A program made the translations under genes and the position numbers. From Haloplanus rubicundus (GTDB taxonomy: Archaea; Halobacteriota; Halobacteria; Halobacteriales; Haloferacaceae), in the NCBI RefSeq assembly GCF_003342675.1, contig NZ_CP031148.1, positions 1,178,001 through 1,242,000 of the forward strand: a stretch of DNA of 64,000 nucleotides, read 5' to 3'. A model generated the notes under the pieces. It was not told the DNA's origin. It saw only the letters and a program-made list of their open reading frames with translations, and did not search any database. Shown piece by piece: positions 8,154 to 16,761 of this stretch. Each line of letters starts with the position of its first letter. Positions within the stretch are counted from its first letter, which is position 1.

Positions 8154-9278
8154 CTATACCGTTGCCAGTAACAACTGGACGGCTTTCGGGAGCACGATAC
8201 TGATCAGGAGTTGCGACCAGATGCTGAACGTCGCTGGGTACTCGCGTGTTGCACTTACAGTCTCGGTTCGTTGTTGTAACTCCTTGACAAAGGCTTGCTT
8301 TTTTTCGTCGACATTGTAGCGTTTGATGTCCCACGGGTTGTCGACAGTTTCTCGGAACATCTGATCAAGACGGTGTAACTCCTGGCGTTTCTCCTCACGC
8401 ATAAACTGATGAAGGATGAACACGGCGAACGCTACTGTCACTACGGTCCCGAGCCAGATTACTGTGAACACGAGACTAGTGGTAGCTGTCGGGCCCCAAC
8501 TCGCTGCTGAAACGATCGGCCCGTACACGACGAGTGCGAACGCGATCAGTCCAGCGACCATGTAGTAGTATGCGTGCTTGACGAGTTCACCAATCGGCCG
8601 GAGTCCACCAAGGCCCTCCGGATCGAGGAAATCGACCCCAATGTCCGACTTGTATAATCGCCACGGGGCGATGATTTCGATGGCAAGGTACACCGCCACG
8701 AACTGAACAGCAAGGACGGACCAAAGTGGGTTCAATATTCCCCAGCCCACGACCATCGTCAATCCGCCTTCTCGGTAAATAGCCGAAAACCCACCAAGGG
8801 CCCACACACGCGCCCCAATCTGGAGTAGTGCAGCGGCAAAGAGGATCCATGGTAACCAAGTTGGAACGATGTTGAGCAGTGGCTCGGGGTCATCCGCTCG
8901 TTCTTCGAGATTCATTTCCTGGGTGACTCTGTGATAGCGTCGACGGAGGGCCCGGGCGCCGAACACACCGCCGACGATGGCAAGCGGTTGGAGGACGAAC
9001 AGCGGGTTTTCGATGTAGACAACAGGATCACCCGCGAGGTAGGCATAGATATTAATCGTCGGGACGATCGTCCCGACTAAGATGACTGCAAACAGGTACG
9101 AAGGCGGAAGGTTTCCCGGGAGGCGCCGTGAAAGCCAGCCAAACCCAATGCGGCGGGCCAAGCGATCAAGCCACAGATCGTCAGCAAACGGTTCGATAAG
9201 AGGCTGATTAGATGTGACCTTGACTTCCGTGCCGTCAAACACGCCACTGTGGAGCGACTCACTCGATTGGTCACTCAT
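8154..9278 (-). CDS. Multi-pass membrane protein, hypothetical
   Basis: 374 residues using the ATG complementary to 9276-9278 (MSDQSSESLHSGVFDGTEV); upstream in-frame sequence belongs to the IS6 remnant. A cytosolic-looking N-terminus of about 60 residues precedes about seven hydrophobic segments, for example LFAVILVGTIVPTINIYAYL, WILFAAALLQIGARVWALGG, AVQFVAVYLAIEIIAPW, YYYMVAGLIAFALVVYGPIV and TVIWLGTVVTVAFAVFILHQ. A charged coil (MREEKRQELHRLDQMFRE) and a final hydrophobic segment close it. No recognisable catalytic motif. I do not recognise the family. Confidence 0.7.
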   Translation of the reverse strand: MSDQSSESLHSGVFDGTEVKVTSNQPLIEPFADDLWLDRLARRIGFGWLSRRLPGNLPPSYLFAVILVGTIVPTINIYAYLAGDPVVYIENPLFVLQPLAIVGGVFGARALRRRYHRVTQEMNLEERADDPEPLLNIVPTWLPWILFAAALLQIGARVWALGGFSAIYREGGLTMVVGWGILNPLWSVLAVQFVAVYLAIEIIAPWRLYKSDIGVDFLDPEGLGGLRPIGELVKHAYYYMVAGLIAFALVVYGPIVSAASWGPTATTSLVFTVIWLGTVVTVAFAVFILHQFMREEKRQELHRLDQMFRETVDNPWDIKRYNVDEKKQAFVKELQQRTETVSATREYPATFSIWSQLLISIVLPKAVQLLLATV

Positions 9279-9330
9279 GCTCTGTGGATGGTCAAGTGGC
9301 CTGAAAATAGTGCGGGGGAGAATTACTTGA

Positions 9331-9841
9331 GACGCTCTGTTGAAATCCTCAGGCGCTGATAGTTTGTCGCATTCGTGCTGAATACAGGGCGCATATGCAT
9401 CAAGCCACTGGATTCCCCTAGCGATATATGTCGCTGACAATTCTCGGTGAGTCCATGAAGGAACGCAGCCGCCGGATCGGTACCGTGACGTTTGAACAAC
9501 GCGACGTCCAAGATCAGCTTCGTATCGAGGTCTATTGCAGCGTACAACGATGACTGCTCTCCATTTATTTTGACAGCCGTCTCGTCGACCGCCACCCGCC
9601 TCGGCTTCGCCTTCGGCGGGTCTGGCAGGCTGTCAGAGAGTCGATGCACCCACTGTCAGATCGCTTGAAACGAGCGATCTACGCCGAGAAGTCGAAGAAT
9701 CGCTTCTGTTTCTCGGAGAGAAAGACCGGCCGCATGGAGCCGGACGGCGAACGCCCTGACGGGCGTCGCCGTCCGCTCCCGCTGCCAACATTCAAGCGTA
9801 GCGGTGTCCAAACTTTCCTTGAGCAGGTCTGAGAGTAGCAT
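9331..9841 (-). pseudogene. IS6-family transposase remnant, frameshifted and truncated
   Basis: Two minus-strand frames make one broken transposase: MLLSDLLKESLDTATLECWQ through RAFAVRLHAAGLSLRETEA (9841-9656), then, after a frame change near 9652, MHRLSDSLPDPP and VAVDETAVKINGEQSSLYAA with ALFKRHGTDPAAAFLHGL (to about 9455). The catalytic Asp region is present but the second half of the DDE domain is gone. A terminal-repeat-like GAGACGCTCTGTTGAAATCC lies at 9331-9350. Not functional. Confidence 0.75.
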
Positions 9842-10191
9842 GAATCACTAGCTCTTCGACCTGTTCATTCCTTAACTAGACGGTGCCGAATGGCTGATTT
9901 GTAGCCCCTCTATAAGGATTTCTGAAACTTCGGATGAGTGACTGCTGGCATCCGCAGGGGCCGGCCGGAGCGGAGAATGATCGACTATGTTGCAAGCATA
10001 ATTTAACGAAATCAGATAACTCGAATTGGCATCACTGGCGGTAGATAACTATGTAACACGACAAAAATATTAAGTTGTATCCGATAATTGTGCGAACTAT
10101 CCCTTGGTAAGAGATCTAATACCACGGGACATAATAAGAACCCCCTTGCAAAAGTTATTCCATTTGAAATATGGGTGCTCAATAACAAAGA
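9842..10191. promoter_or_regulatory. AT-rich upstream region of the propeller gene
   Basis: 350 bases without a gene. The last 150 bases are AT-rich (for example AAAATATTAAGTTGTAT near 10063), which fits a promoter region for the gene at 10192. No Shine-Dalgarno-like sequence stands out before the ATG. A segment near 9918 (AAGGATTTCTGAAAC) may be the decayed far end of the IS6 remnant. Confidence 0.4.
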
Positions 10192-13100
10192 ATGAATTTT
10201 GATAAGACAGGAAACGACAATTTCGTTTCACGGAGAACCGTACTTAATGCGCTAGCTGCCGGAAGTATCGGAGCCGGAACCCTCGGATTCTTGCCAGAAA
10301 GAAGCGCTGCAGTTCTGGGAGACACACTTGGCACGGTAGACCTACCGAACACAGGAAATAGCGGCGTCGGCATAACATTCACTGGAGATCACGTGATCGT
10401 GGTAGAGGGATTCCAATCAAACCAAATCGATATTTACGAACCGCCAGCTGAAGGAGATGGATCCGCAACCCCAATCGCTACGAAGAGTTTGCCCGAACAG
10501 ATCAGTGGGATCGAATGGGATCACACTCGCGAAAAGCTCTGGGCCACGCTCGGAGAGGACGGTAAGTTTTGGCTCGTTGATCTGGGTTCTCCCTCCATCT
10601 CGGGGGGTGTTGCTAGCATGGATTTGCAGTTCACGCTCTCACCTGACAAACGTGGCTGGCCAGCTGACGGATTCGCATACGACGGAAATGACGACTCTCT
10701 TTGGTGGAGCTACGATAACAGCGGTGCAGTCTGGAAATTTGGAACAGACGGGAGCCAGGAGCAGCAAATAATACCTAAAGTTAACGATGCTGGCGATGAG
10801 TTTGAATACATCAGTGGCGTTGCGGTCGGGGCAAAAAAGAACGGTCGGCCGACGCTCTACCTCGGAGATAATGCGAGGGAAGGAGGAGGTGATGTAAATA
10901 AGGTAGTTCGTGTTTTCGCAGACAATGGAGAGAACGTTACAACCTTCACAGACGTAGATTATCGGGTCGAGGGTATAACGTGCGACCCCGCTACTTATGC
11001 GCCCTCCGAAGCGCTTCTGATCAAGGATGCATATGAAAACAAGTATCGGGCTTTCGAAGTTGAGTCTGGGACTTGTCCGGTTGGTGGAGGCGGGACTGAC
11101 CCTGCCCCGCTAATGAGTGCGCTGGATTCGTTCGAACAAGCCTACAAAGACCTGCTGAGGGGAGAATTTGAGGGGCAAGGGCATCATGAAGCAAAGCTCT
11201 ACGAGGAGTTCGGCGACACCTATGCTGACCGATTGACTGCGTACTGGGGGTTCAAAGCTGGCGAGCTATCTGAAGAGGAGGTACGAGACAGCACCCGTGA
11301 GTTAGGAAAATCGGCCTTGAATATGGCTCGAGAACAAGGAAATATTGAGTACAGTCAGAGCGATGCGAACATTCTCTATGAATTCTACGATGACATGTTT
11401 GCCGAAATGGCCAGTGCCCAGACATCCGAGGAACGCAAACGAATTGGGGCACAATACTATATGGGAACTCATCCGAACCAAGAGAATTACATCAGTTTTG
11501 ATGAGGGGAAGCCACTGGGGGAGTTACTTGACGAGAACTGGAACCTTGCGACCCAAGTATACGACAAATTGACTGAGAATAGAACCCTCACGCAGGCAGA
11601 AATTCAACAGATTGCAACGGGAATCTCACAGAAAGCGTCACGGTTAGAAACTCGTGGAAATCAATTCATAGCCAGCAAAGAGAAAGCAGCCGAAGAGATC
11701 ACAAATAATTTCGATCCCAATACCAAGGAAGTACAAGTACAACAGATTGACCCGAATGCCGTTGAGGAACAGGATGGCGAGTTAGAGCCGCAGATCGCAA
11801 TCACTTCCACCATCCTCCTCGCGACAGCAGCTGCAGGCATAGTGTCGTACGCAGGCGGGTACCTGGCATCCAAGTGTAGCACCAGTGGCGCAATCGCTCA
11901 GGCCAAAGGAGTTGAGTTCGAATGGGTAGACTTATCGGTAAGTAGACATGATAATGCTGCTCTCTCTTCATTTATGACTGGCATCAATCTTGCCGGGTCA
12001 ATATCGCAGCTGGGGGAAGGAGTAGAGACTCAGGAAACTGTTGACCCCAAGGCAGCTATTACCAGTTTCCTGTCTGCGCAATTTATAGCAGGGGCGAAGG
12101 CGGGTGCAGTTGATACCGGTCTCAGTAGTGCCGAACTCTTCATTCAGTCACAGTTCGCGCGTCAAGCGGACGCCGAGATCTCGAACTTGAATCTCCCTGA
12201 TATCAACGAGACATCAGATATTGACCGGCTTGACACCTTCATAAACGGTATCAAGCAATTTATTGATAATCTCCCGGTCGTCGGAGATTGGCTCAACTTC
12301 AGTGCCCCGACGAACGGGGAAGCGAGCGGTTCAATCGAAATCACAAATGTTGGTGACGTTTCATTCAAACCAACATTTGAGATTGATTATCAACTCAGGA
12401 ACAGTCGCGATAAATTTGGGTCCGCGTATAAAGCGTCTATCGAGGGACCAAGAGAATCCCTCCTGCCGGGTGATTCTCAGACCTATGATGTCACCTATCA
12501 AGTTCCAACTGACAAGGGATTCCTTTCCGGAGAGATGGCTGTCTCGCTGGGAATCTCTCCGTCTGGTAACATTCCCGATCCCGGTGATGCGATTCCGGTC
12601 AGTGTCTGTGCGCTAGATTATAAAGCGATTGACGTGGACCGACAGCGAGACTCTTTCAATGTCTCTGAATCCGTCAGTATAGAAGCGGTATCCGAAACGT
12701 CCGTAGAATCTGGAACAACCAAGCAGTACACGTACGCACCAGCCCCAGGAACCAATCGGACGACGCTTGATCTCTCGTTCGACAATTACACATCTCACCT
12801 ACTCCTGTCCGACGAACAAGGAAACGAAGTTGGTTACAATTACCAAGCTGACACCGTTAAAAACGAAATCACCGGTGCCACATATTCAGGGCAAACCACC
12901 AGCGAGACTGGTAGTGAGTGGATTTCTTTCCCGACGAACAACACCGAGCAGTACACAGTGGAGGTACACGCACCCCAAATCGGAACAGGCATTGAGGAGT
13001 TCAGTGCGACATCCAACAGTTACAACGGGACAAGCGACTCGTCAGAGGAGAACCGTGAAGAGGAGACTGAGGAGGATCAGGCAGGAATTTCGGCAAAGGC

Positions 13101-13644
13101 TGCAACAGTCCAATCACAGTTCAAACTGGAGAAGATTGAGGTTCCAGAGCTCCCACCAGAGTTATCAGTCACACCATCGACGCTATCGACGGATGCGGGA
13201 ATATCGCGCGGCGATTCAGTCAGTTTCCGGCTCTATCTTGAAGAGGTGAATGGCGATAATGCTGCCGAGGATGTCTCGCTGTCGGCAACCGATTTAACGC
13301 ACACTGATGACGCTAGTGTTATTAGCTCGGATAATATTAGCTTCGATGACAATAATTTCCAACTTTCCGACTCGACACCCGTGGAGGTGACCATCTCAAC
13401 TGGAGAAGACGCGAGCGTCGGAACCCATAGTGGTGAGATTGAGATAACGTCCTCAAACGCCGAGACCATTGTCGTCGGTGTGGAAATCAAGATCTCGGGT
13501 GCTCTCCCGACCGAACCGGGAGAACCCGATTTCAGAGACGTACTGCAGGTTATTAACGCCTATAATACGGGCGAGACGTACAATGGTGTCCAAGTGGAAT
13601 TTGTTGATGTCTTGGAGGTAATCCGCGCGTACAACGCTAGCTGA
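10192..13644 (+). CDS. Large exported propeller protein with C-terminal docking-like repeat
   Basis: 1150 residues. A Tat signal (SRRTVLNALAAGSIGAGTLG, residues 13-32) is followed by a beta-propeller-like region to about residue 300 (WDHTREKLWATLGEDGKFWL, YDGNDDSLWWSYDNSGAVW). An alpha-helical region of about 330 residues contains a hydrophobic stretch (TSTILLATAAAGIVSYAGGY, about residue 545). Several beta-sandwich segments follow, including one rich in NxT/NxS sequons, and a NEW3-like segment near 1000-1095. Residues about 1104-1150 are LPTEPGEPDF-RDVLQVINAYNTG and FVDVLEVIRAYNAS, the paired module shared with five other proteins here. No catalytic site recognised. I infer a surface-bound structural or binding protein. 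Confidence 0.75.
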   Translation: MNFDKTGNDNFVSRRTVLNALAAGSIGAGTLGFLPERSAAVLGDTLGTVDLPNTGNSGVGITFTGDHVIVVEGFQSNQIDIYEPPAEGDGSATPIATKSLPEQISGIEWDHTREKLWATLGEDGKFWLVDLGSPSISGGVASMDLQFTLSPDKRGWPADGFAYDGNDDSLWWSYDNSGAVWKFGTDGSQEQQIIPKVNDAGDEFEYISGVAVGAKKNGRPTLYLGDNAREGGGDVNKVVRVFADNGENVTTFTDVDYRVEGITCDPATYAPSEALLIKDAYENKYRAFEVESGTCPVGGGGTDPAPLMSALDSFEQAYKDLLRGEFEGQGHHEAKLYEEFGDTYADRLTAYWGFKAGELSEEEVRDSTRELGKSALNMAREQGNIEYSQSDANILYEFYDDMFAEMASAQTSEERKRIGAQYYMGTHPNQENYISFDEGKPLGELLDENWNLATQVYDKLTENRTLTQAEIQQIATGISQKASRLETRGNQFIASKEKAAEEITNNFDPNTKEVQVQQIDPNAVEEQDGELEPQIAITSTILLATAAAGIVSYAGGYLASKCSTSGAIAQAKGVEFEWVDLSVSRHDNAALSSFMTGINLAGSISQLGEGVETQETVDPKAAITSFLSAQFIAGAKAGAVDTGLSSAELFIQSQFARQADAEISNLNLPDINETSDIDRLDTFINGIKQFIDNLPVVGDWLNFSAPTNGEASGSIEITNVGDVSFKPTFEIDYQLRNSRDKFGSAYKASIEGPRESLLPGDSQTYDVTYQVPTDKGFLSGEMAVSLGISPSGNIPDPGDAIPVSVCALDYKAIDVDRQRDSFNVSESVSIEAVSETSVESGTTKQYTYAPAPGTNRTTLDLSFDNYTSHLLLSDEQGNEVGYNYQADTVKNEITGATYSGQTTSETGSEWISFPTNNTEQYTVEVHAPQIGTGIEEFSATSNSYNGTSDSSEENREEETEEDQAGISAKAATVQSQFKLEKIEVPELPPELSVTPSTLSTDAGISRGDSVSFRLYLEEVNGDNAAEDVSLSATDLTHTDDASVISSDNISFDDNNFQLSDSTPVEVTISTGEDASVGTHSGEIEITSSNAETIVVGVEIKISGALPTEPGEPDFRDVLQVINAYNTGETYNGVQVEFVDVLEVIRAYNAS

Positions 13645-13663
13645 ATGACATTCAGATTGCTTT

Positions 13664-13672
13664 TATATCTCT
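13664..13672 (+). promoter_or_regulatory. TATA-like element before the protease gene
   Basis: CTTTTATAT lies about 75 bases upstream of the GTG start in a 102-base intergenic gap, at a spacing that would give a leader of roughly 50 bases. Assigned by pattern only. Confidence 0.35.
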
Positions 13673-13746
13673 AATTCTCTGAGCACGATCAATCAGTATG
13701 CAAACATACCAGATGAAATTTATACAGACGACGTGAAACGGAATTC

Positions 13747-15798
13747 GTGCGTCGGCATACTATCATTACCGTCCTCTGTTTGACTGCGGTAGTGCTTGCG
13801 CCCCCTGTTTCTGGGTATACCTCTGCTACGCTTGAGCCGAAATCTCAGCATACATCAAAAATACAGAAAGAAAAAACAGACTTCATAAAAAACGAACCAC
13901 ATGTGCGATATGATTCAGAAAATGCAAAAAATAGACGTGACAGAAATATTAGTGACGAAAGTATAGAAGAGGACAATAGGACTCTTCCACCTGCTCCGAT
14001 TCCTCCCCGGAACGGAACAAAAAATGCGACTGACAATGGAAGCGGTGTTCATTCATACAATCTAAGAACAAACCAAACCGACCGTGAATCGCAGAATAAT
14101 ACCACTCTATTCCGAACGGGATCAACTAACAATTCAACACGATATGCAGGGGCAGATTTCGGGGCAGCAACTGTCAACAATTCCGGCGAGAATGAGGCCA
14201 ATTTACAACCAAAAGACGCTAGTACAGCTCCTGACGGCGTCAGAAATTTGATTAGAAACACCCAAAAATATCCTTGGAGTGGGATAGTTTTACTCCGTAT
14301 TGATGCTGATGGCAATGGTATATATGATTATTTTTGTTCTGGATCACTAGTTGACGATAATCACGTACTGACAGCAGGCCACTGCGCGTATCTATACGGC
14401 GAACAAGGAAACTCCATTGGATGGGCAAAGGATATTGTTGTTATACCGGGTGCGAACTCCCCCGATCAATATAAACAACCGTTTGGGATTGCAAAAGTTG
14501 AATACGCGCAGACATATTCTGAATGGAGTAATAATCGTGATTACAGATACGATATGGCGCTATTAACGCTTGACCGGGATATCGGCGATCTAACGGGCGG
14601 ATTTGGTTATACAACAGCTGATGCAAACAGTAGTGTGTACCGCACTTCCGCTCACGCAACGGGGTTCCCGGCGGTTCCGCCATCTAACTCCATCCCAAGC
14701 CTAACTATGTGGGATCATGTTGATTCTGGAGCGGGGGTGACCTATTGTAGGGTCTCTCAGTCATGTTTAGGCCATGAATATTGGATGATCACTACTGCGG
14801 GTCAAAGCGGGGGCCCTGTATGGCAGTATAGAGAGCTGAACAATTCAACCGATGGTGCTTATATTCTATCGATCATCAGCCACGGTTTCATAAGTCCAAA
14901 CAGACCCAACGTTGGGACCCGCATTACTCACGACCGATTTGATGACCTCGGCTCTTGGATTAAACGGGGTAATGAAATAATCAAAGTAGACAATAGACCA
15001 GAGTTGGCTGTTTTGGACCCTATCGAATCCGACAATATAGATGTCAAAGGATATTCGCCGTCAACAATCACAGCTGGCAATGATATATTAAAACTACGAC
15101 AAGTGGTTAAAAATAAAGGCCCAAAAACAACAGGATGCTTTGCGGTCTCATTTCGCGTTTCATCTGATTCTGAAATCACAGCTGATGATCCTGAATTAGC
15201 CAATGCTACGGTCTGCTCGCTCGCTCCTAATCAACGTGTAACGGTATCTGCGAACGTGTCCGTTGATCGTCCATCAGGAGATTACTACGTCGGCGTGATT
15301 GTAGATCCAGATGACGAAATTAATGAGTATGATTTATATGAAAATGTCCAGATATACGATGAACAATTAACTATTGAACAAGGTAAAAGGGAATCCATTC
15401 ACGGTTTAGTTTATGATGAGAATGGAACTCCGATTGAAGAGGCTGAAATAAAGGCGGTAAATTTGGATACAGGAGAGACAGTAGCTCGAACGGAGACGGG
15501 ATCAGAGGGAGAATATACAATTGAGGTCGCAGCTAATAACGAATATCAAATAGAAGCAACCGCAGATGGATACGACCGTAGTTCCGCCATCGTCAATGTC
15601 TCTAAGAATAAAACAAGTTCTGCCAACCTTGTTCTCACAGAGATCTCAGAAGCTGGTCTTCCCACGAAGCCGGGCGAGCCTGATTTTGTTGACGTATTAC
15701 AAGTGATTGATGCTTATAATACTGGAAGGACATACAATGGTGTCCAGGTGGAGTTTATCGATGTCTTGGAAGTGATTGCAGCATATAATGCTGGGTAA
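13747..15798 (+). CDS. Exported trypsin-like serine protease with docking-like repeat
   Basis: 683 residues from a GTG at 13747; the frame then opens with a Sec signal (RRHTIITVLCLTAVVLAPP). A low-complexity, sequon-rich propeptide-like stretch to about residue 165 precedes an S1-type (V8/trypsin-like) domain: His in LTAGHC (about 212), Asp in YDMALLTL (about 269), Ser in GQSGGPV (about 354), and a C-S-G-S strand before the His. A CARDB-like domain (about 418-540) and a carboxypeptidase-regulatory-like domain (about 552-632, ESIHGLVYDENGTPIEEAEI) follow. Residues about 637-683 form the shared paired repeat (FVDVLQVIDAYNTG, FIDVLEVIAAYNAG). The gene is AT-rich for a haloarchaeon, like its neighbours. 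Role: extracellular proteolysis, probably held at the cell surface. Confidence 0.85.
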   Translation: MRRHTIITVLCLTAVVLAPPVSGYTSATLEPKSQHTSKIQKEKTDFIKNEPHVRYDSENAKNRRDRNISDESIEEDNRTLPPAPIPPRNGTKNATDNGSGVHSYNLRTNQTDRESQNNTTLFRTGSTNNSTRYAGADFGAATVNNSGENEANLQPKDASTAPDGVRNLIRNTQKYPWSGIVLLRIDADGNGIYDYFCSGSLVDDNHVLTAGHCAYLYGEQGNSIGWAKDIVVIPGANSPDQYKQPFGIAKVEYAQTYSEWSNNRDYRYDMALLTLDRDIGDLTGGFGYTTADANSSVYRTSAHATGFPAVPPSNSIPSLTMWDHVDSGAGVTYCRVSQSCLGHEYWMITTAGQSGGPVWQYRELNNSTDGAYILSIISHGFISPNRPNVGTRITHDRFDDLGSWIKRGNEIIKVDNRPELAVLDPIESDNIDVKGYSPSTITAGNDILKLRQVVKNKGPKTTGCFAVSFRVSSDSEITADDPELANATVCSLAPNQRVTVSANVSVDRPSGDYYVGVIVDPDDEINEYDLYENVQIYDEQLTIEQGKRESIHGLVYDENGTPIEEAEIKAVNLDTGETVARTETGSEGEYTIEVAANNEYQIEATADGYDRSSAIVNVSKNKTSSANLVLTEISEAGLPTKPGEPDFVDVLQVIDAYNTGRTYNGVQVEFIDVLEVIAAYNAG

Positions 15799-15911
15799 GC
15801 CGTACCGGCGTTAGTAGATTAACAGTAGGTATCAGGCGGGGTGTCTCCAGTTGCCTTGATAGCAACAGCTAAGATTGATTGCCGCATGTATATGCTTGAC
15901 TGGTAGCGCGG

Positions 15912-15966
15912 TACCCATTCACTCGGGAATGGGCGATTCGTATCCCCCCTCTTTAGGGGATTTCTA
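15912..15966 (+). terminator. Two consecutive hairpins downstream of the protease gene
   Basis: CCCATTC/GAATGGG (15916-15934) and CCCCTCTTTAGGGG (15947-15960) with ATTT behind. They sit 110-170 bases after the stop codon. They could end the transcript or be IS-end relics. Confidence 0.35.
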
Positions 15967-16130
15967 GCATCACAGAGTACATCTCGCACAGAGGGGTGTG
16001 TAGCGACAGCTATCGTATCACGGAAATGGAGGGCTGGGGTTGAGTGATCGAACAGGCCGCGGATGGGGTGGGAAGCGGCCTATAGGCCGGGATTCGGGGT
16101 GCCGTAGCGGGGCAACCTGGACTCAGACCG

Positions 16131-16215
16131 CCGCTACAATAAATGCGCGTCAGACATACGTCAGCGTGCAGTCGAAACGGAGCGGAATTCAGCTACACTT
16201 CGATAGTGGCGATAC
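16131..16215 (+). repeat. Dispersed 45-nt repeat, copy A
   Basis: ACAATAAAT is followed by GCGCGTCAGACATACGTCAG, then CGTGCAGTCGAAAC and, 20 bases on, CTACACTTCGATAG. The core pattern CGTCAGAyA-n2-CGTCAGC-n2-ACAG-AAAC recurs at 16344, 23956 and 24138. An AT tract precedes the core at the same distance in each copy. No protein is encoded. Confidence 0.6.
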
Positions 16216-16329
16216 TGTAGTAACACGCAAACGTGGAAGAAGGCTTGATTGAACAGACCGCGTGCGGGAACCAGTGGTGTCGGCTGCTCCGAATGCATGT
16301 GCCCGTAACCGGGCACGGGTGGTATACCA

Positions 16330-16400
16330 GTCAGTATTCTAAAACCCCGTCAGATAGGCGTCAGCCTACAGTCAGAACAGGGGTGGTCTACACTTCGGGG
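16330..16400 (+). repeat. Dispersed 45-nt repeat, copy B
   Basis: AGTATTCTAAAA precedes CCCCGTCAGATAGGCGTCAG, then CCTACAGTCAGAACAGG and TCTACACTTCGGGGG. It starts 201 bases after copy A. Between A and B lies a perfect hairpin GTGCCCG-TAAC-CGGGCAC (about 16298-16315). Confidence 0.6.
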
Positions 16401-16435
16401 GTGAGGAAGTAATGATGCGTGTCTGTGCGTTCATA

Positions 16436-16570
16436 TCTCTACATCAGACTTTTGCGCTTCGTCAGCTGTCTCGACTGCTCCTTCACCTCGCGGATCCCGC
16501 CGATGTTGAAAACCACGTCTGCCTCGTCGTCAGTATCGGTTCCGATAGTTTGACATGGATGTTCACGTCG
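16436..16570 (-). pseudogene. Remnant of a coiled-coil gene family
   Basis: The minus strand reads ADVVFNIGGIREVKEQSRQL then TKRKSLM and a stop, matching the C-terminus of the gene at 19632 (VDFNIDGIREVQEQSRRL). The frame changes within the fragment and the N-terminal part is missing. It lies beside repeats A and B; the larger relative at 24659 lies beside repeats C and D. Confidence 0.55.
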
Positions 16571-16761
16571 AATCGCTTGACGAGTGCATACAATCAGCCA
16601 CTAACTGCAACGGCCCTGAGGCATTTTCTTCAGCCTTCGTTTTGGCTGTCTCTCCTTCTCAGCCGGAGGAAATAACAGCTAGTTATTGTTTCCCCACGAA
16701 AGCGATACGGTTTTGACTGGAGATCGTGATTCCGCGGACGCCTTAGCCCCGAAGTTACGAT

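Larger units (their letters stand above)
15799..16761. other. Gene-poor spacer of 0.96 kb
   Basis: Between the protease gene and the PQQ-propeller gene I see only the hairpins, repeats A and B, and the decayed coiled-coil fragment annotated separately. The rest (for example 15970-16130 and 16580-16760) shows no coding signal I can support. Confidence 0.5.
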